A model generated the notes under the pieces. The model saw only the letters and a program-made list of their open reading frames with translations, searched no databases and was not told the origin of the DNA. Shown piece by piece: positions 41,726-51,166 of a DNA stretch of 64,000 nt (its first letter is position 1; each line of letters begins with the position of its first letter). The DNA is from Actinomadura nitritigenes (GTDB lineage: Bacteria; Actinomycetota; Actinomycetes; Streptosporangiales; Streptosporangiaceae): NCBI RefSeq assembly GCF_017573545.1, contig NZ_JAGEOK010000015.1, forward strand, positions 1-64,000, read 5' to 3'. Position numbers and translations under genes: made by a program.

Positions 41726-42187
41726 ATGGCGACGTGGAAGCAGTTCGAGGAGGAGGCGGCCGACCTGGCCGCCGCGGTGCGGCAGCGGTTCGAGGCGGCG
41801 AAGACCCATGTCCTCGCGACGGTGCGCAAGGACGGTTCGCCGCGGGTGAGCGGTTCGGAGGTCGACTTCATGGGCGAGGACCTGTCGTTCGGTTCGATGC
41901 TGGGCGCGGTCAAGGCCCGCGATCTCCGGCGGGACGGACGGTGCGCGATCCACGCGCACCCCGCCGATCCCGAGAACGGCGGGGACGCCAAGGTCGCCGG
42001 CGTCGCGGTCGAGATCACCGACGCGGAGGAGAAGAAGGCCCGCGCCACCGGGGAGGAGCCGCCCGGCGACTTCCACGCGTTCCGGCTGGACCTGCGCGAG
42101 GCCGTCCTGACCTCGGTCGAGGGCGGACAGCTGGTGATCCAGGTGTGGCGCCCGGGCGCCGGCGTCAGCACCGTCCACCGCACCTGA
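41726..42187 (+). CDS. Pyridoxamine 5'-phosphate oxidase-fold protein
   Basis: 153 residues. FMN/F420-binding split-barrel pattern: THVLATVRKDGSPRVSGSEVDFMGEDLSFGSMLGAVKARDLRRDGRCAIHA (in parts) and a C-terminal QLVIQVWRPG. This belongs to the F420/FMN-dependent PNPOx-like group abundant in actinobacteria. Substrate unknown. Divergent from the PaaI thioesterase gene. Confidence 0.85.
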   Translation: MATWKQFEEEAADLAAAVRQRFEAAKTHVLATVRKDGSPRVSGSEVDFMGEDLSFGSMLGAVKARDLRRDGRCAIHAHPADPENGGDAKVAGVAVEITDAEEKKARATGEEPPGDFHAFRLDLREAVLTSVEGGQLVIQVWRPGAGVSTVHRT

Positions 42188-42387
42188 CCGGGCACCCGCC
42201 CGTAGCGGCGCGGAGCTCGGCGCCCGGCCCGGTGTCCTTGTGCGGGGCGCGGTCTTGCCGGGCGCGGGCCCTGACGAACCGGTCCGGTGACGTCGCACCG
42301 GGCCGGCTTCGCCAGGTGGCCGGTGGCCAGTGGCCGGTGGCCGCACCGGCATCCGGAGAGCATGACCGTCGCCGTGGAAGGGGCCGG

Positions 42388-43122
42388 TCAGGGCCGCATG
42401 TGCCAGTCGCCGGGCAGGGTGTTGCGCACGGCTCGGAGGGCTTCGGGGGTTCGCGTCCGGACCCAGATCCACGCTCCGGCGTGGTCGCAGATCAGCGCGT
42501 CGCGGCCGTGGAACCAGCGGACCGGCGGGCCGTCGGGGTCCGCCCACATCGGGTAGTCGGGGACGGCGAGGCGGGTGTAGCGGCGCTCGATGACGCCGGG
42601 ATCGGCGTCGCCGGCCTCCCGGTTGTCGTGGTCGTCGCCGTCGGAGCCGAACAGGGCCTCGTACAGCACCATCTCGACGCAGGCGACGGAGAAGCGGTCG
42701 AGGAACGGCCGCCATGGTTCGGGCGCGGAGTAGGTGCCGTCGAGCTGGAAGATCACCGGCGGGTCCGGCAGGCGGAGGTCTTCGACCGGGATGCCCCACC
42801 TGGCCACGCCCTGGTTCTCCAGGCGCCAGACGAGGGCCCGGCCGGTCTCGTCGTAATGCAGCTGGTCAGGGCGGAGAAGGCAGTCCTGGTTGCTGGTCAG
42901 GTCTTCGCGTCCGCCGAGCAGCGCGAGCGCTTCTCTCAACGCCGCCGGCAGGGGCGTCCCGAGCCGTTGCTCGGCGGCGGCCAGTTCCTTCCGGTACCGG
43001 CCGTCGTCGCCGGCGAGGGGAGTCGACCACGCGGCGGCGAACCCGCGCAGGAAACGCCATGCCCGGGTGCGATCGCGGCAGGCGGCCGCCACCTCGGCGG
43101 CGACGTCGAATCGCTCGGACAC
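42388..43122 (-). CDS. SMI1/KNR4 (SUKH)-like protein
   Basis: 244 residues from GTG at 43122 (weak ribosome site). The segment ELAAAEQRLGTPLPAALREALALLGGREDLTSNQDCLLRPDQLHYDETG (in parts) carries the (E)xxLGxxLPxxLRxxL signature of SUKH-superfamily proteins. The second half (WGIPVEDLRLPDPPVIFQLDG; FSVACVEMVLYEALFG) is typical of the same family. Bacterial SUKH proteins are often immunity proteins for contact-dependent or polymorphic toxins, but no toxin gene is adjacent, so that role is not supported here. Confidence 0.72.
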   Translation of the reverse strand: MSERFDVAAEVAAACRDRTRAWRFLRGFAAAWSTPLAGDDGRYRKELAAAEQRLGTPLPAALREALALLGGREDLTSNQDCLLRPDQLHYDETGRALVWRLENQGVARWGIPVEDLRLPDPPVIFQLDGTYSAPEPWRPFLDRFSVACVEMVLYEALFGSDGDDHDNREAGDADPGVIERRYTRLAVPDYPMWADPDGPPVRWFHGRDALICDHAGAWIWVRTRTPEALRAVRNTLPGDWHMRP

Positions 43123-43239
43123 GCCGCCGACTCTAGAGCCTGCGCGAGCACCGGATGCCGGGAAGACGGGCGCCCGACTTGACACCACCCTTACCCGTGG
43201 CGACGCTCTGCTTTTGGTGTCTCTACGTACCGTGACGAT

Positions 43240-43857
43240 ATGGCAAGTGCCGTCACACACCAGCAGGTCATCGACGTCGCGACCCGGCTGTTCGGCGAAC
43301 TGGGGTACGACGGGGTCTCCCTGCACCTGATCGCGGACGCCCTGGGCACCAGCCCTTCGGCGATCACCGAGGCCGCGGGCGACAAGCGCGCCGTCTACCT
43401 GGAGGTGACGCGCCAGGCGTTCGAGAGCGAGCACCGCATGATGGAGGCCGTCGTGTCCCGCGCGGAGCCCGGGCAGCGCGCCCTGCACCAGATCGTCGAC
43501 GCCTACCTGGACTTCCACCTGACGCATCCGCAGGTCCGCGCGCTGTGGGCCCATCGCTGGGTGGCGGACGCCGCCGACATCTCCGAACTCGAGGACCAGT
43601 ACGCGCGCCCCTTGCTGACCATGGCCGCGCGCAAGATCCGCGATGTGGTGCCGCCGGACGTCAACGCCTACTACCTGCTCGGCACCATGGTCTGGTGCGT
43701 GCACGGCTACCTGGGATCGGGCGTGCTCGATCGCTCCAAGGGGATGCGGAGCCCTGACGATCCCGAGGTCATCGCCTCCTTCCGCGAGCACCTGCATGTG
43801 CTGATGGAGCGGCTGCTGATCCCGCAGGAGCTCGTCCCCCCGCGCGATTCCGGCTGA
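43240..43857 (+). CDS. TetR-family regulator (intact paralogue of the 14.8-15.0 kb pseudogene)
   Basis: 205 residues. HTH region VIDVATRLFGELGYDGVSLHLIADALGTSPSAITEAAG (in parts); the recognition-helix region lacks the usual Y/F-Y-H/Y-F motif and reads AITEAAGDKRAVYLEV. C-terminal SPDDPEVIASFREHLHVLMERLLIP. Both ends match the deleted copy at 14826-15025. TTGACA at 43179-43184 may be part of its promoter, but no convincing -10 is visible. Target unknown; the flanking genes point away from it. Confidence 0.85.
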   Translation: MASAVTHQQVIDVATRLFGELGYDGVSLHLIADALGTSPSAITEAAGDKRAVYLEVTRQAFESEHRMMEAVVSRAEPGQRALHQIVDAYLDFHLTHPQVRALWAHRWVADAADISELEDQYARPLLTMAARKIRDVVPPDVNAYYLLGTMVWCVHGYLGSGVLDRSKGMRSPDDPEVIASFREHLHVLMERLLIPQELVPPRDSG

Positions 43858-43937
43858 GCCGGGTCCGGACGGCGTTCGCGGCCGCGGGCGCCGGTCTCGC
43901 CGCAGGGTTCTGCGAGGGCGGTCCGGCGACGTGGTGC

Positions 43938-45251
43938 TCACAGGGCCGCCAGGTCGACGGCGTTCGCTATGGCCTGGTAGCCGGCGTCGTCGGGGTGCAG
44001 ACCGTCCATGAAGACGTAGCCGGGGCGGGGCATTCTCTGGTCGGCCGGGTCGGACATCGCACGGTCGGCGTCGATGACGGCGTCGTACTCATGGCTGGTG
44101 CGGATCCAACGGTTCAGCTCTTCGCGGAGCTGCTCCACCTTCGGCGTCCAGAACGGGAACAAAGCACCCTTCATCGGAGGGAGCGTCATGCCGACGGCCC
44201 TGACGCCGTGGGCGTGGGCGGCGCGGATCAGGGCCCGATGGCCGTCGATCAGCTGCTGTGCGGTCACCTGCGGGTTCGGGCGCACGCAGGGATCGTCCAC
44301 CTGCGGTGCGCCGATGTCGTTCGCCCCCAGATGGACGATCACGGAGCGGACGCCGGGGCGGCCGAGGACGTCGCGGGTGAACCGGGAGATCCCCTTCTCG
44401 CCTCCGCAGGGCGAGCTGTTCAGCAGCTTGTTCGAGCCGATGCCCGCGTTGACGACTCCGAGCGGGCGATGGGAGGCGATGAGCCGTTCCTGGAGGTCGT
44501 CGGGGAACCGCGCGTCCGCATCCTTGGTGGCTCCGACCCCGTCGACCAGGGAGTCCCCGAAGACGACCACCGAGCCGCGCGCCGGTGCGCCCGCCACCTC
44601 GACACCGGTGAGGTAGTACCAGGAGGACGTCGACTCCTTGAAGGCGTCCGCGCCGACGTCGCTCAGGTGGCCGCCGTTCGCCCGGAACGAATCGATCTGG
44701 GCGAAGCGGTGGAAGGTGGCGGGGCCGGTCGGGGCGGTGAGGCGCAGGGAGATCGCGAGGCGTTCGAGCGGTGACGCCGGCAGCGCGACCGGGTCGCTCA
44801 CGAGCTCCCCGCCGGGCGGGATCACCGCCGTCGCGGCGTGGGCGAAGGTGATCGGCGTGATCGTTCTGGGCCACACCAGGGCGCCCCCGGCGGATCTGCC
44901 CGCGGTCGCGCCCGCGATCCGCAGCGGCTTCGTCCCGAAGGCGTTCGACAACCGGACGCGGATCCGGGTGCCGCCGATCCCGACCCGGACGACCTGTCGC
45001 ACGGTCTGGCCGGCGAACCCCCGCGTCGACCAGTTCGGTCCGGAGTCCTCGTCGCCCGCGACGGGCGCCTGCGCGGCGGCGCCCCAGGCGCTCGTCCACC
45101 GCGCGCCCGCCGCGGCGGCCTCGTTCGACCGTGCGGAGACCTCGCGGTGGGATGTCGGGGCGTGCGCGATGCCGACGGCCGCCAGCGCGGCGACGACCGG
45201 CACCCCTACAACGATCTTGACGAGCCGGGGTGCGGAGAGACGAAGGTCCAT
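43938..45251 (-). CDS. Exported SGNH/GDSL hydrolase
   Basis: 437 residues. N-terminal membrane/signal segment (LVKIVVGVPVVAALAAVGIAHA), a beta-rich N-terminal domain of about 200 residues, then a GDSL domain: block I VVVFGDSLVDGVGA, block II NAGIGSN, block III HLGANDIG, block V DGLHPDDAGY. This is the layout of secreted two-domain SGNH esterases. It should act outside the membrane on ester-linked lipids or polysaccharide acyl groups. Single gene; convergent with the TetR gene at 43240-43857. Confidence 0.9.
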   Translation of the reverse strand: MDLRLSAPRLVKIVVGVPVVAALAAVGIAHAPTSHREVSARSNEAAAAGARWTSAWGAAAQAPVAGDEDSGPNWSTRGFAGQTVRQVVRVGIGGTRIRVRLSNAFGTKPLRIAGATAGRSAGGALVWPRTITPITFAHAATAVIPPGGELVSDPVALPASPLERLAISLRLTAPTGPATFHRFAQIDSFRANGGHLSDVGADAFKESTSSWYYLTGVEVAGAPARGSVVVFGDSLVDGVGATKDADARFPDDLQERLIASHRPLGVVNAGIGSNKLLNSSPCGGEKGISRFTRDVLGRPGVRSVIVHLGANDIGAPQVDDPCVRPNPQVTAQQLIDGHRALIRAAHAHGVRAVGMTLPPMKGALFPFWTPKVEQLREELNRWIRTSHEYDAVIDADRAMSDPADQRMPRPGYVFMDGLHPDDAGYQAIANAVDLAAL

Positions 45252-45379
45252 GCCGTCGATCCCACCGGCCCGGGGCCCCCGCCCGCATCACGGCGAGCAA
45301 CACTCTTTCAGGTATGGCTGCCCCTACCTGCCCTCCACACGACCACGAGACCGCGCACCGGCGGCCCCGCCGGGCCGGT

Positions 45380-46246
45380 TCACACGGCCCGGCGCAGGGC
45401 GTCCAGCAGTGCCGCGGTGGCCGGCGGGTCGGGCGGCTCGCCGTAGGTGGCCGCGTACACCCGCCGTGTCGCCGCGGGCACCTCGGTGGCCTCGATGCCG
45501 GCGCCACGATGGGCCCGGAGCGCCAGGCCCGGCACGGTGGTGACGCCCAGTCCGGCCGCCACCAGGGACTGCATCACCACCATGTCGTCGGTGCCGTAGG
45601 CGATGTCCGGCGTGAACCCGGCTCGGGCACAGAGTTCCAGCAGGTGGCCGCGGCAGCGTTCGCATCCGGCGATCCAGCGCGCCTCGCGGTGCGCCGCCAG
45701 GGTCCCGTCACCGGACGGTGCGCGGGTGACCAGGAAGGTGGGATCGTCGAGCAGATGGTGCAGCCGGACCCCGGGTTCCTCCGACGGCGACTCGTCGTAG
45801 CGGAACACGACCGCGACGTCGACCCGGCCGGCGCGCAGCAGGCGCAGCGCCTCGTCCGGGTGCGTGTCGGCGAGGTTCACCTCCAGGCCCGGGTGGGTGC
45901 GGGCGAGCGCGGTCGCGGCCGCCGGGACCAGGGTGCTCATCGCCGAGGAGAAGCCGGCGAGCCTGACCTTGCCGGCGTTCAGGCCGACGTGGGCCGACAG
46001 CTCCGCTGCGGCGGCGTCGACCCGGCCGATGATCTCCACGGCGCGTCCGGCCAGCAGTTCGCCGGCCGGGGTGAGCCGGACGCCGCGGCCGGCGCGCTGC
46101 AGCAGCGCGGCCCCGGTCTCCGCCTCCAACCGGGCGATGTGATGGCTCACCGACGGTTGCGTGTAGTGCAGGTCCTTGGCCGCCGCGGTGATGGAGCCGG
46201 TCCGGGCCACCGCGGCGAGAACGCGCAACCGGACGAGGTCCAACAT
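45380..46246 (-). CDS. LysR-family transcriptional regulator
   Basis: 288 residues from ATG 46246 (a GTG two codons earlier is possible; CGGAG fits the ATG). N-terminal winged HTH LAAVARTGSITAAAKDLHYTQPSVSHHIARLE (in parts) and the type 2 periplasmic-fold effector domain (VRLAGFSSAMSTLVPAAATAL; DVAVVFRYDE; LVAAGLGVTTVPGLAL). Divergent from the LysE-type exporter gene 74 bases away, its likely target. A CTATG-N12-CATAG dyad at 46258-46279 lies in the shared promoter. Confidence 0.9.
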   Translation of the reverse strand: MLDLVRLRVLAAVARTGSITAAAKDLHYTQPSVSHHIARLEAETGAALLQRAGRGVRLTPAGELLAGRAVEIIGRVDAAAAELSAHVGLNAGKVRLAGFSSAMSTLVPAAATALARTHPGLEVNLADTHPDEALRLLRAGRVDVAVVFRYDESPSEEPGVRLHHLLDDPTFLVTRAPSGDGTLAAHREARWIAGCERCRGHLLELCARAGFTPDIAYGTDDMVVMQSLVAAGLGVTTVPGLALRAHRGAGIEATEVPAATRRVYAATYGEPPDPPATAALLDALRRAV

Positions 46247-46257
46247 ATTCACTCCGT

Positions 46258-46279
46258 CTATGGGTTCCCACGATCATAG
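46258..46279. promoter_or_regulatory. Dyad CTATG-N12-CATAG in the LysR/LysE divergent promoter
   Basis: Five-base inverted arms separated by 12 bases, centred between the divergent genes. It is similar in size to T-N11-A LysR boxes. Short arms make this a weak call. Confidence 0.4.
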
Positions 46280-46319
46280 GCATTGGACGTCATGAGTCGA
46301 AGGCCGCAGGCTGGACGCC

Positions 46320-46964
46320 ATGGAGACCTCGATCCCCGCCTTCGCGTTCGCGGCGCTCGTACTGATCATGATTCCCGGGCCGGACCAGGCGCTCATCACC
46401 CGCAGCACGCTCGCCGGTGGCCGCGCGTGCGGGCTGCTGACGATGGTCGGCGGCGTCACCGGGCTCGCGGTGCACGCCGGCGCCGCCGCCGTCGGGCTGT
46501 CCGCGCTGCTGCTCGCCTCGGCGAAGGCCTTCGCCGCCCTGAAGATCGTCGGAGCCGCCTACCTGCTGTGGATGGCCGTGCAGACCCTGCGCTCGGCCGC
46601 CCGCTCACGCCGGGAGCCCGAGGAGGCGCCGGTCCGGCGGGGACGGCCGCGCCCCGCGAGCGCGCTGAGGCAGGGCTTCTTGAGCAACGCACTGAACCCG
46701 AAGGTGGCGCTGTTCTTCGTCACGTTCCTGCCGCAGTTCCTGTCCGCCGGGTCGTCGGCGAGCGCCGCACACGACCGGACGCTGCTGCTGTCGGCGGTGT
46801 TCGCGCTGCTCTACCTCGGCTGGTTCAGCCTGTACGTCGCCGCCGTCGACGGTCTCGGGCGGCTGCTGCGCCGGCCCCGTGTGAAGGCGGCGATCGAACG
46901 CGTCACGGGCGTGCTGCTGGTCGCGTTCGCGGTCAGGCTCGCGACCGCCCATTCGTCCAGCTGA
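46320..46964 (+). CDS. LysE/RhtB-family exporter
   Basis: 214 residues with six hydrophobic segments. The N-terminal pattern FAALVLIMIPGPDQALITRSTLAGGRACGLLTMVGGVTGLAVH (in parts) with the conserved PGPD, and the central LRQGFLSNALNPKVALFFVTFLPQF, identify LysE/RhtB amino-acid or related solute exporters. It is expected to export an amino acid or metabolite sensed by the divergent LysR protein. Confidence 0.92.
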   Translation: METSIPAFAFAALVLIMIPGPDQALITRSTLAGGRACGLLTMVGGVTGLAVHAGAAAVGLSALLLASAKAFAALKIVGAAYLLWMAVQTLRSAARSRREPEEAPVRRGRPRPASALRQGFLSNALNPKVALFFVTFLPQFLSAGSSASAAHDRTLLLSAVFALLYLGWFSLYVAAVDGLGRLLRRPRVKAAIERVTGVLLVAFAVRLATAHSSS

Positions 46965-46985
46965 TCCGCCGCCGGGCCCGCCGGT

Positions 46986-47840
46986 TCAGGTTCGGGCGTC
47001 GCTGGTGCTGAGGGAGAGCAGGACCATGGCGTCGTGGTCGGGAGTACCCGGTCGGGCCTGGTAGACCGACATGCGCTGGCGGTCGGGGTCCAGGCGGAGG
47101 ACCTCGAAGTCGAGGGTGAAGGTACCGACGCGCGGGTGGTGGAAGGTCTTGCGGTCGCTGCGGCGGGCGTGGACGTCGTACCGCTTCCACAGCGCGGCGA
47201 ACTCGGGTTCCGCGCCGTTGAGCTCGTCAATCAGCGCGGTCAGAGCCGGGTCATGGGGGTCGGTGGCGGTCAGGCTGCGCAGTTGCGCGGCGCTCGTGCA
47301 GGCCGCCTTGTCCCAGTCGGCCAGCAGGCTGCGGGCGGCGGGATGCAGGAAGACGTAGCGGATGGTGTTGCGGCGTTCCGGCGGCCACTCGCCCATTCCC
47401 GCGAACAGCGCGAGCCCTTCGGGATTGGCCGCGAGCATGTCGCTCGTCCGGCTGAGGACGTAGGCGGGGCACGGGCGGAGCTGCTCCAGCATGCGCAGCA
47501 CCCCGGTGCGGACGACGGGACGCTCCGGGATGCTGGACCGGGCGGGCGGGACGCGTCCTGCCGCATGGTCGGCGAGTGCGAGCAGGTGCGCCTGCTCCTC
47601 GGTGTCCAACCGCAGCGCGCGCGCCAGCGCCTCCAGGACGGCCGGGCTGGGGTTGGTCTCTTTCCCCTGCTCCAGGCGGATGTAGTAGTCGATGCTCACT
47701 CCGGCGAGCGCGGCGAGCTCCTCCCGCCGCAGGCCGGGGGTGCGGCGCAGGCCCGGGCCCGCGGGCAGGCCCACGTCCGCGGGGCGCAACCGGGCACGGC
47801 GGGCGCGCAGGTAGTCGCCGAGCGCGCTGCTGGAGGGCAC
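46986..47840 (-). CDS. XRE-family regulator with MmyB/MltR-type ligand-binding domain
   Basis: 284 residues from GTG 47840. HTH region LRARRARLRPADVGLPAGPG and TPGLRREELAALAGVSIDYYIRLEQG (in parts), then the MmyB-type PAS-like domain (RTSDMLAANPEGLALF; WKRYDVHARRSDRKTFHHPRVG). Paralogous to the regulator at 30345-31202. It is divergent from the MFS transporter gene, the probable target, and convergent with the LysE gene. Confidence 0.9.
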   Translation of the reverse strand: MPSSSALGDYLRARRARLRPADVGLPAGPGLRRTPGLRREELAALAGVSIDYYIRLEQGKETNPSPAVLEALARALRLDTEEQAHLLALADHAAGRVPPARSSIPERPVVRTGVLRMLEQLRPCPAYVLSRTSDMLAANPEGLALFAGMGEWPPERRNTIRYVFLHPAARSLLADWDKAACTSAAQLRSLTATDPHDPALTALIDELNGAEPEFAALWKRYDVHARRSDRKTFHHPRVGTFTLDFEVLRLDPDRQRMSVYQARPGTPDHDAMVLLSLSTSDART

Positions 47841-47978
47841 GCGCCCAGTCTGCCAGCCGCCCGTTCCGCGTGGGTGGCCGTGTCACTGCCAGGAACACCA
47901 CCGCCTTCAACCGGGAGGTTCCCGGGAGCACCGTGGATCCGTCTTCGATGCTTCGACCGTCTCCGAGGAGCCGCCCCG

Positions 47979-49370
47979 ATGATCAGTACTGAGGTCGTCC
48001 CGCCCTCCGGCGGGGCCGGACGGCGGCCGGTCTTCGGCGGGCGGTTCGTCACCGCGGTGTCGCTCGGCTCGGTGCTGAACCCGATCAACTCGTCCGTCAT
48101 CGCCGTCGCGCTGGTGGCGATCGGGGAGGCGTTCGGCGCGGGCGCCGACCGGACCACCTGGCTCGTCGCGGCGCTGTACCTGGCCACCGCCGTCGGGCAG
48201 CCCACCATGGGCCGCCTGGCCGACCGGCTCGGCCCCCGCCGCGTCCACCTCGCCGGCACGGCCCTGGTCGGCGCGGGCGGCCTGCTCGGCTGCCTGGGCT
48301 GGTCGCTGCCCGCGCTGGTCGCCGCCCGCGTGATCATCGGTCTGGGGACCTCGGCGGCCTACCCGGCCGCCATGGCGATGGTGCGCCGCCGCGCGGAGCG
48401 GCTGAACGGCGGCACGCCGGGCGGCGTGCTCAGCGCCCTGGCCATCGCCGGGCAGGTCAGCATGGCGGTGGGCCCGCCGCTGGGCGGGCTGCTGATCGCC
48501 GCCGGCGGCTGGCGGATGACGTTCCTGGTGAACGTCCCGCTCGCGGCCGCCGGCATGGCCGCTGCGCTGGCCTGGCTCCCCGAGGACGGCCCGCGCGACA
48601 CCGGCGCCTCGCTGTGGCGCGCGCTCGATCCGGCAGGCGTGCTGCTGTTCACCGCCGCGCTCACCGCGCTGCTGGTGTTCCTGATGGACCTGGGCCATCC
48701 CCGATGGTGGCTGCTCGGCGCGTCCCTCGCCTCGCTGGCCGCGCTCACCGCCTGGGAACTGCGCGCCCGCGCGCCGTTCATCGATCTGCGGATGCTGGCG
48801 CACAACCGCGCGCTCACCACCACCTACGTCCGCTACGGCGTGACGATGCTGGTGACCTACTGCTTCGTCTACGGGTGGACGCTGTGGCTGGAGCAGGCCA
48901 CCGACCGCTCCGCGTCGGCCGCCGGGATGCTGATGCTGCCGTCGTTCGTCGTGGCCACCGGTGTCTCCGCGTTCGCCGCCCGGCGCCGCGTCCGGCCGTC
49001 ACTGGTCGCCGGAGCGGCGGCGCTGAGCATCGGCTGCGGCGGACTGCTCCTCCTCGACCACCGGGCCCCGCTGCGGGCGTTGCTGCTCGTCAGCGTCGTG
49101 TTCGGGGTGCAGAACGGCCTGAACATCGTCACCAACCAGGCCGCCATGTACGCCCAGGCCCCCGCCGAGCAGACCGGCGCGGCCGCCGGGCTCCTCCGCA
49201 CGTTCATGTACCTGGGGGCGATCGCGTCCGCCGGCCTGATCGGCCTCGCCTACGGTCACCGCGCCACCGACGCCGGCCTCCACCGGCTCGCCGCCGTCCT
49301 CACGGTCGTCGCGCTGGCGCTCCTGGCCGTCACCGCCGTCGACCGCACCCTCGCCAAGAACGTCACATGA
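47979..49370 (+). CDS. MFS drug/metabolite exporter (DHA2-like)
   Basis: 463 residues. About fourteen hydrophobic segments; MFS motif A ADRLGPRR after TM2, VARVIIGLGTSAAYPAAMAMVRR in TM4 and a motif C-like AGQVSMAVGPPLGGLL in TM5. It fits the DHA2 (14-TM) exporter group. GAGGAG precedes the ATG at 47979. Divergent from the MmyB-type regulator, suggesting ligand-induced efflux. Substrate unknown. Confidence 0.9.
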   Translation: MISTEVVPPSGGAGRRPVFGGRFVTAVSLGSVLNPINSSVIAVALVAIGEAFGAGADRTTWLVAALYLATAVGQPTMGRLADRLGPRRVHLAGTALVGAGGLLGCLGWSLPALVAARVIIGLGTSAAYPAAMAMVRRRAERLNGGTPGGVLSALAIAGQVSMAVGPPLGGLLIAAGGWRMTFLVNVPLAAAGMAAALAWLPEDGPRDTGASLWRALDPAGVLLFTAALTALLVFLMDLGHPRWWLLGASLASLAALTAWELRARAPFIDLRMLAHNRALTTTYVRYGVTMLVTYCFVYGWTLWLEQATDRSASAAGMLMLPSFVVATGVSAFAARRRVRPSLVAGAAALSIGCGGLLLLDHRAPLRALLLVSVVFGVQNGLNIVTNQAAMYAQAPAEQTGAAAGLLRTFMYLGAIASAGLIGLAYGHRATDAGLHRLAAVLTVVALALLAVTAVDRTLAKNVT

Positions 49371-49382
49371 CCTCACCAACCG

Positions 49383-49414
49383 GGGCGATCGGTTTCCCGC
49401 TGAAGGGATCGCCC
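49383..49414 (+). terminator. Hairpin after the MFS gene
   Basis: GGGCGATC / GATCGCCC stem with a 16-base loop, 13 bases after the stop. Short stem, modest strength. Confidence 0.5.
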
Positions 49415-49581
49415 GCGAGTTCGGCGGTGTTTGCACGCGAATCCCGGCGGGCAGGTCGAACTGGTCAACGGCCTCCGGGCGGGAGAACCGCCCGTCCCGG
49501 CGATGCCGTCCGGCGGAGCCCGCGCACCGACCGCCGCACCGTGACCGGAACAGGGAGAGTCCGAGCGATGAGAAGACGCCG

Positions 49582-50100
49582 ATGACCGGCCTCGACCGGC
49601 AGCTCGTCACCGCGCTCAAAGACGTGCACGCGCAGGAGCAGCACGTGCAGGCGGTGCTGAGCGAGGCCCTGACCTCGGTGGCGGACGAGCCCGAACTGTG
49701 CCGCCCGCTCGGCCACTTCGCCGAGCGCGCCCACTTCTACAACAGGGCGATCGAGGAGAGATTGCACGCCCATGGCGCCTCTCCGTCCATCGTGAAGGAC
49801 GCCGGAACGCTGTTCGCCTCGGTCGCGGAGGCGGCGTTCGGCCCGGGGCACCGCTCGGGCGCCGCGAAGTACCTGCGCGACGCGTACTCCGCCGTGCATC
49901 TGCAGATCGCCGCGGGCGAGCTGCTGCGGCGCCTGGCCGAACGCGCCGGCGACCCGGACACCGCACGCGTCGCCGCCGGCATGTGCGCCGACGGCCACGA
50001 GATAGCCGAACAGCTGTCGGGCAACTGGGATCTCGCCCTGGAAGTCGCCCTGCGCGGGCACGGCTTCGGCCGCCCCCGGCGCCACGGAAGCGACCCGTAA
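49582..50100 (+). CDS. Ferritin-like (YciF/DUF892-like) helical protein
   Basis: 172 residues, all-helical. The opening LVTALKDVHAQEQHVQAVLSEALTSV (in parts) and FAERAHFYNRAIEERLHAHGASPSIVKD resemble the first helix pair of YciF/DUF892 ferritin-like proteins, with paired Glu/His residues. The match is partial. It is the first gene of the stress/redox cluster and is followed 9 bases later by a PNPOx-fold gene, so the two are probably co-transcribed. Confidence 0.6.
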   Translation: MTGLDRQLVTALKDVHAQEQHVQAVLSEALTSVADEPELCRPLGHFAERAHFYNRAIEERLHAHGASPSIVKDAGTLFASVAEAAFGPGHRSGAAKYLRDAYSAVHLQIAAGELLRRLAERAGDPDTARVAAGMCADGHEIAEQLSGNWDLALEVALRGHGFGRPRRHGSDP

Positions 50101-50109
50101 CGGCGCGCC

Positions 50110-50562
50110 ATGACCACCGGACTCCAGATCCTCGACACCGACGCCTGCCTGACGCTGCTGCGCAGCGTCGCGGTCGGCCGCATCGCCTGGGCCACCGACG
50201 ACGGCACCGCGTCCATCCTGCCGGTCAACTTCATCCTGGACGGCACCACCCTGGTGTTCACCACCGCACCCGGCTCCAAAACGGACGCCATCCAGGCCCG
50301 CCGCCCCCTCACCCTCGAGGCCGACGACCTCGAACCGGCACTGCGAACCGCATGGAGCGTCATCGCCACCGGCCCCGCCGAGATCGTCACCGACCCCGCC
50401 GAGATTCAACGCCTCAAAACACTGCCGCTCGCCCCGTGGGTCTCCTCCCCCAAGCCGTTCTTCGTCCGCCTCACCCCCGAAAAGATCACCGGACGCCGCA
50501 TCCCGCTGCACCCCGGCGGCGTCACCACCGAGCACATCGACCCCGGCGGCGAACCGACCTGA
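50110..50562 (+). CDS. PNPOx-fold protein (first of three paralogues)
   Basis: 150 residues. Split-barrel pattern LRSVAVGRIAWATDDGTASILPVNFILDGTTLVFTT, then SVIATGPAEIVTD and PFFVRLTPEKITGRRI. The order C(R/L)xLLRxxxVGRIxW...PVNFxLDGxxxVFxT is shared with the genes at 56396 and 57777. Related proteins (Rv0080/Rv3129 type) belong to the mycobacterial dormancy regulon. FMN or F420 binding is expected but unproven. Confidence 0.85.
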   Translation: MTTGLQILDTDACLTLLRSVAVGRIAWATDDGTASILPVNFILDGTTLVFTTAPGSKTDAIQARRPLTLEADDLEPALRTAWSVIATGPAEIVTDPAEIQRLKTLPLAPWVSSPKPFFVRLTPEKITGRRIPLHPGGVTTEHIDPGGEPT

Positions 50563-50670
50563 CGAAGGCCGGACCGGTTCGGACCGGCAAGATCAAACCA
50601 CGCGTACCGAGCTATATCCTGACCTGCGCAGATTTTGCCCAGGAAGATCGATCGGGGTGGCGGGACAGCG

Positions 50671-51093
50671 ATGCCGACTCACGAGTGGACCATGGCCAAT
50701 GATGAATACGGCTCGCGTCCGCGCCGCAGGCGGAAGGCCTACTTGATCATCGCCTTGGGTGCGGCGGGGCTCCTGGGACTGCTCGCCGTGCTCTACGTGA
50801 GCGGTGCGCCAGGAGGGGGTACCGCGTCCCTCGGCCCGAAGAACTACAGCACCCACGTCGAATGCGAGGTCAACACGACCGGATCGCAGGGCACGGTGAC
50901 GATCAGCGGCACGATCACGGGCAACGCGACGAGGTACGCCGTCACCGTCGAAGTCTCGGATGCGGCCTCTCACCAGCGGATCGGCCTCCAGACCTTCGAG
51001 GTGCGAGGCACGAACACCTTCGGAGGAACGACCGCGGCGCAGGCTCCGATCGGACCCGCAGGCATCGAATGCAAGATCACCAAGGTCGCCTGA
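50671..51093 (+). CDS. Membrane-anchored hypothetical protein
   Basis: 140 residues with a basic cytoplasmic start (RPRRRRKAY), one membrane helix (LIIALGAAGLLGLLAVLYV) and an extracytoplasmic beta-rich domain with two cysteines (HVECEVNTTGSQGTVTISG; IECKITKVA), possibly disulfide-bonded. The fold resembles small FxLYD/immunoglobulin-like domains. The start could also be the ATG at 50692. Function unknown. Confidence 0.65.
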   Translation: MPTHEWTMANDEYGSRPRRRRKAYLIIALGAAGLLGLLAVLYVSGAPGGGTASLGPKNYSTHVECEVNTTGSQGTVTISGTITGNATRYAVTVEVSDAASHQRIGLQTFEVRGTNTFGGTTAAQAPIGPAGIECKITKVA

Positions 51094-51166
51094 GACGCCT
51101 TCTCATTCGGCGAGTCGGTGGCGGCGGAGGAGGGCGGCGCAGGAGCAGGAGTACGGGTGGACACGC

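Noticed and set aside
42388..43122. SUKH-like protein as an immunity protein of a toxin system
   Set aside because: No toxin-like, WXG100 or secretion gene lies nearby; the fold alone does not support an immunity role.
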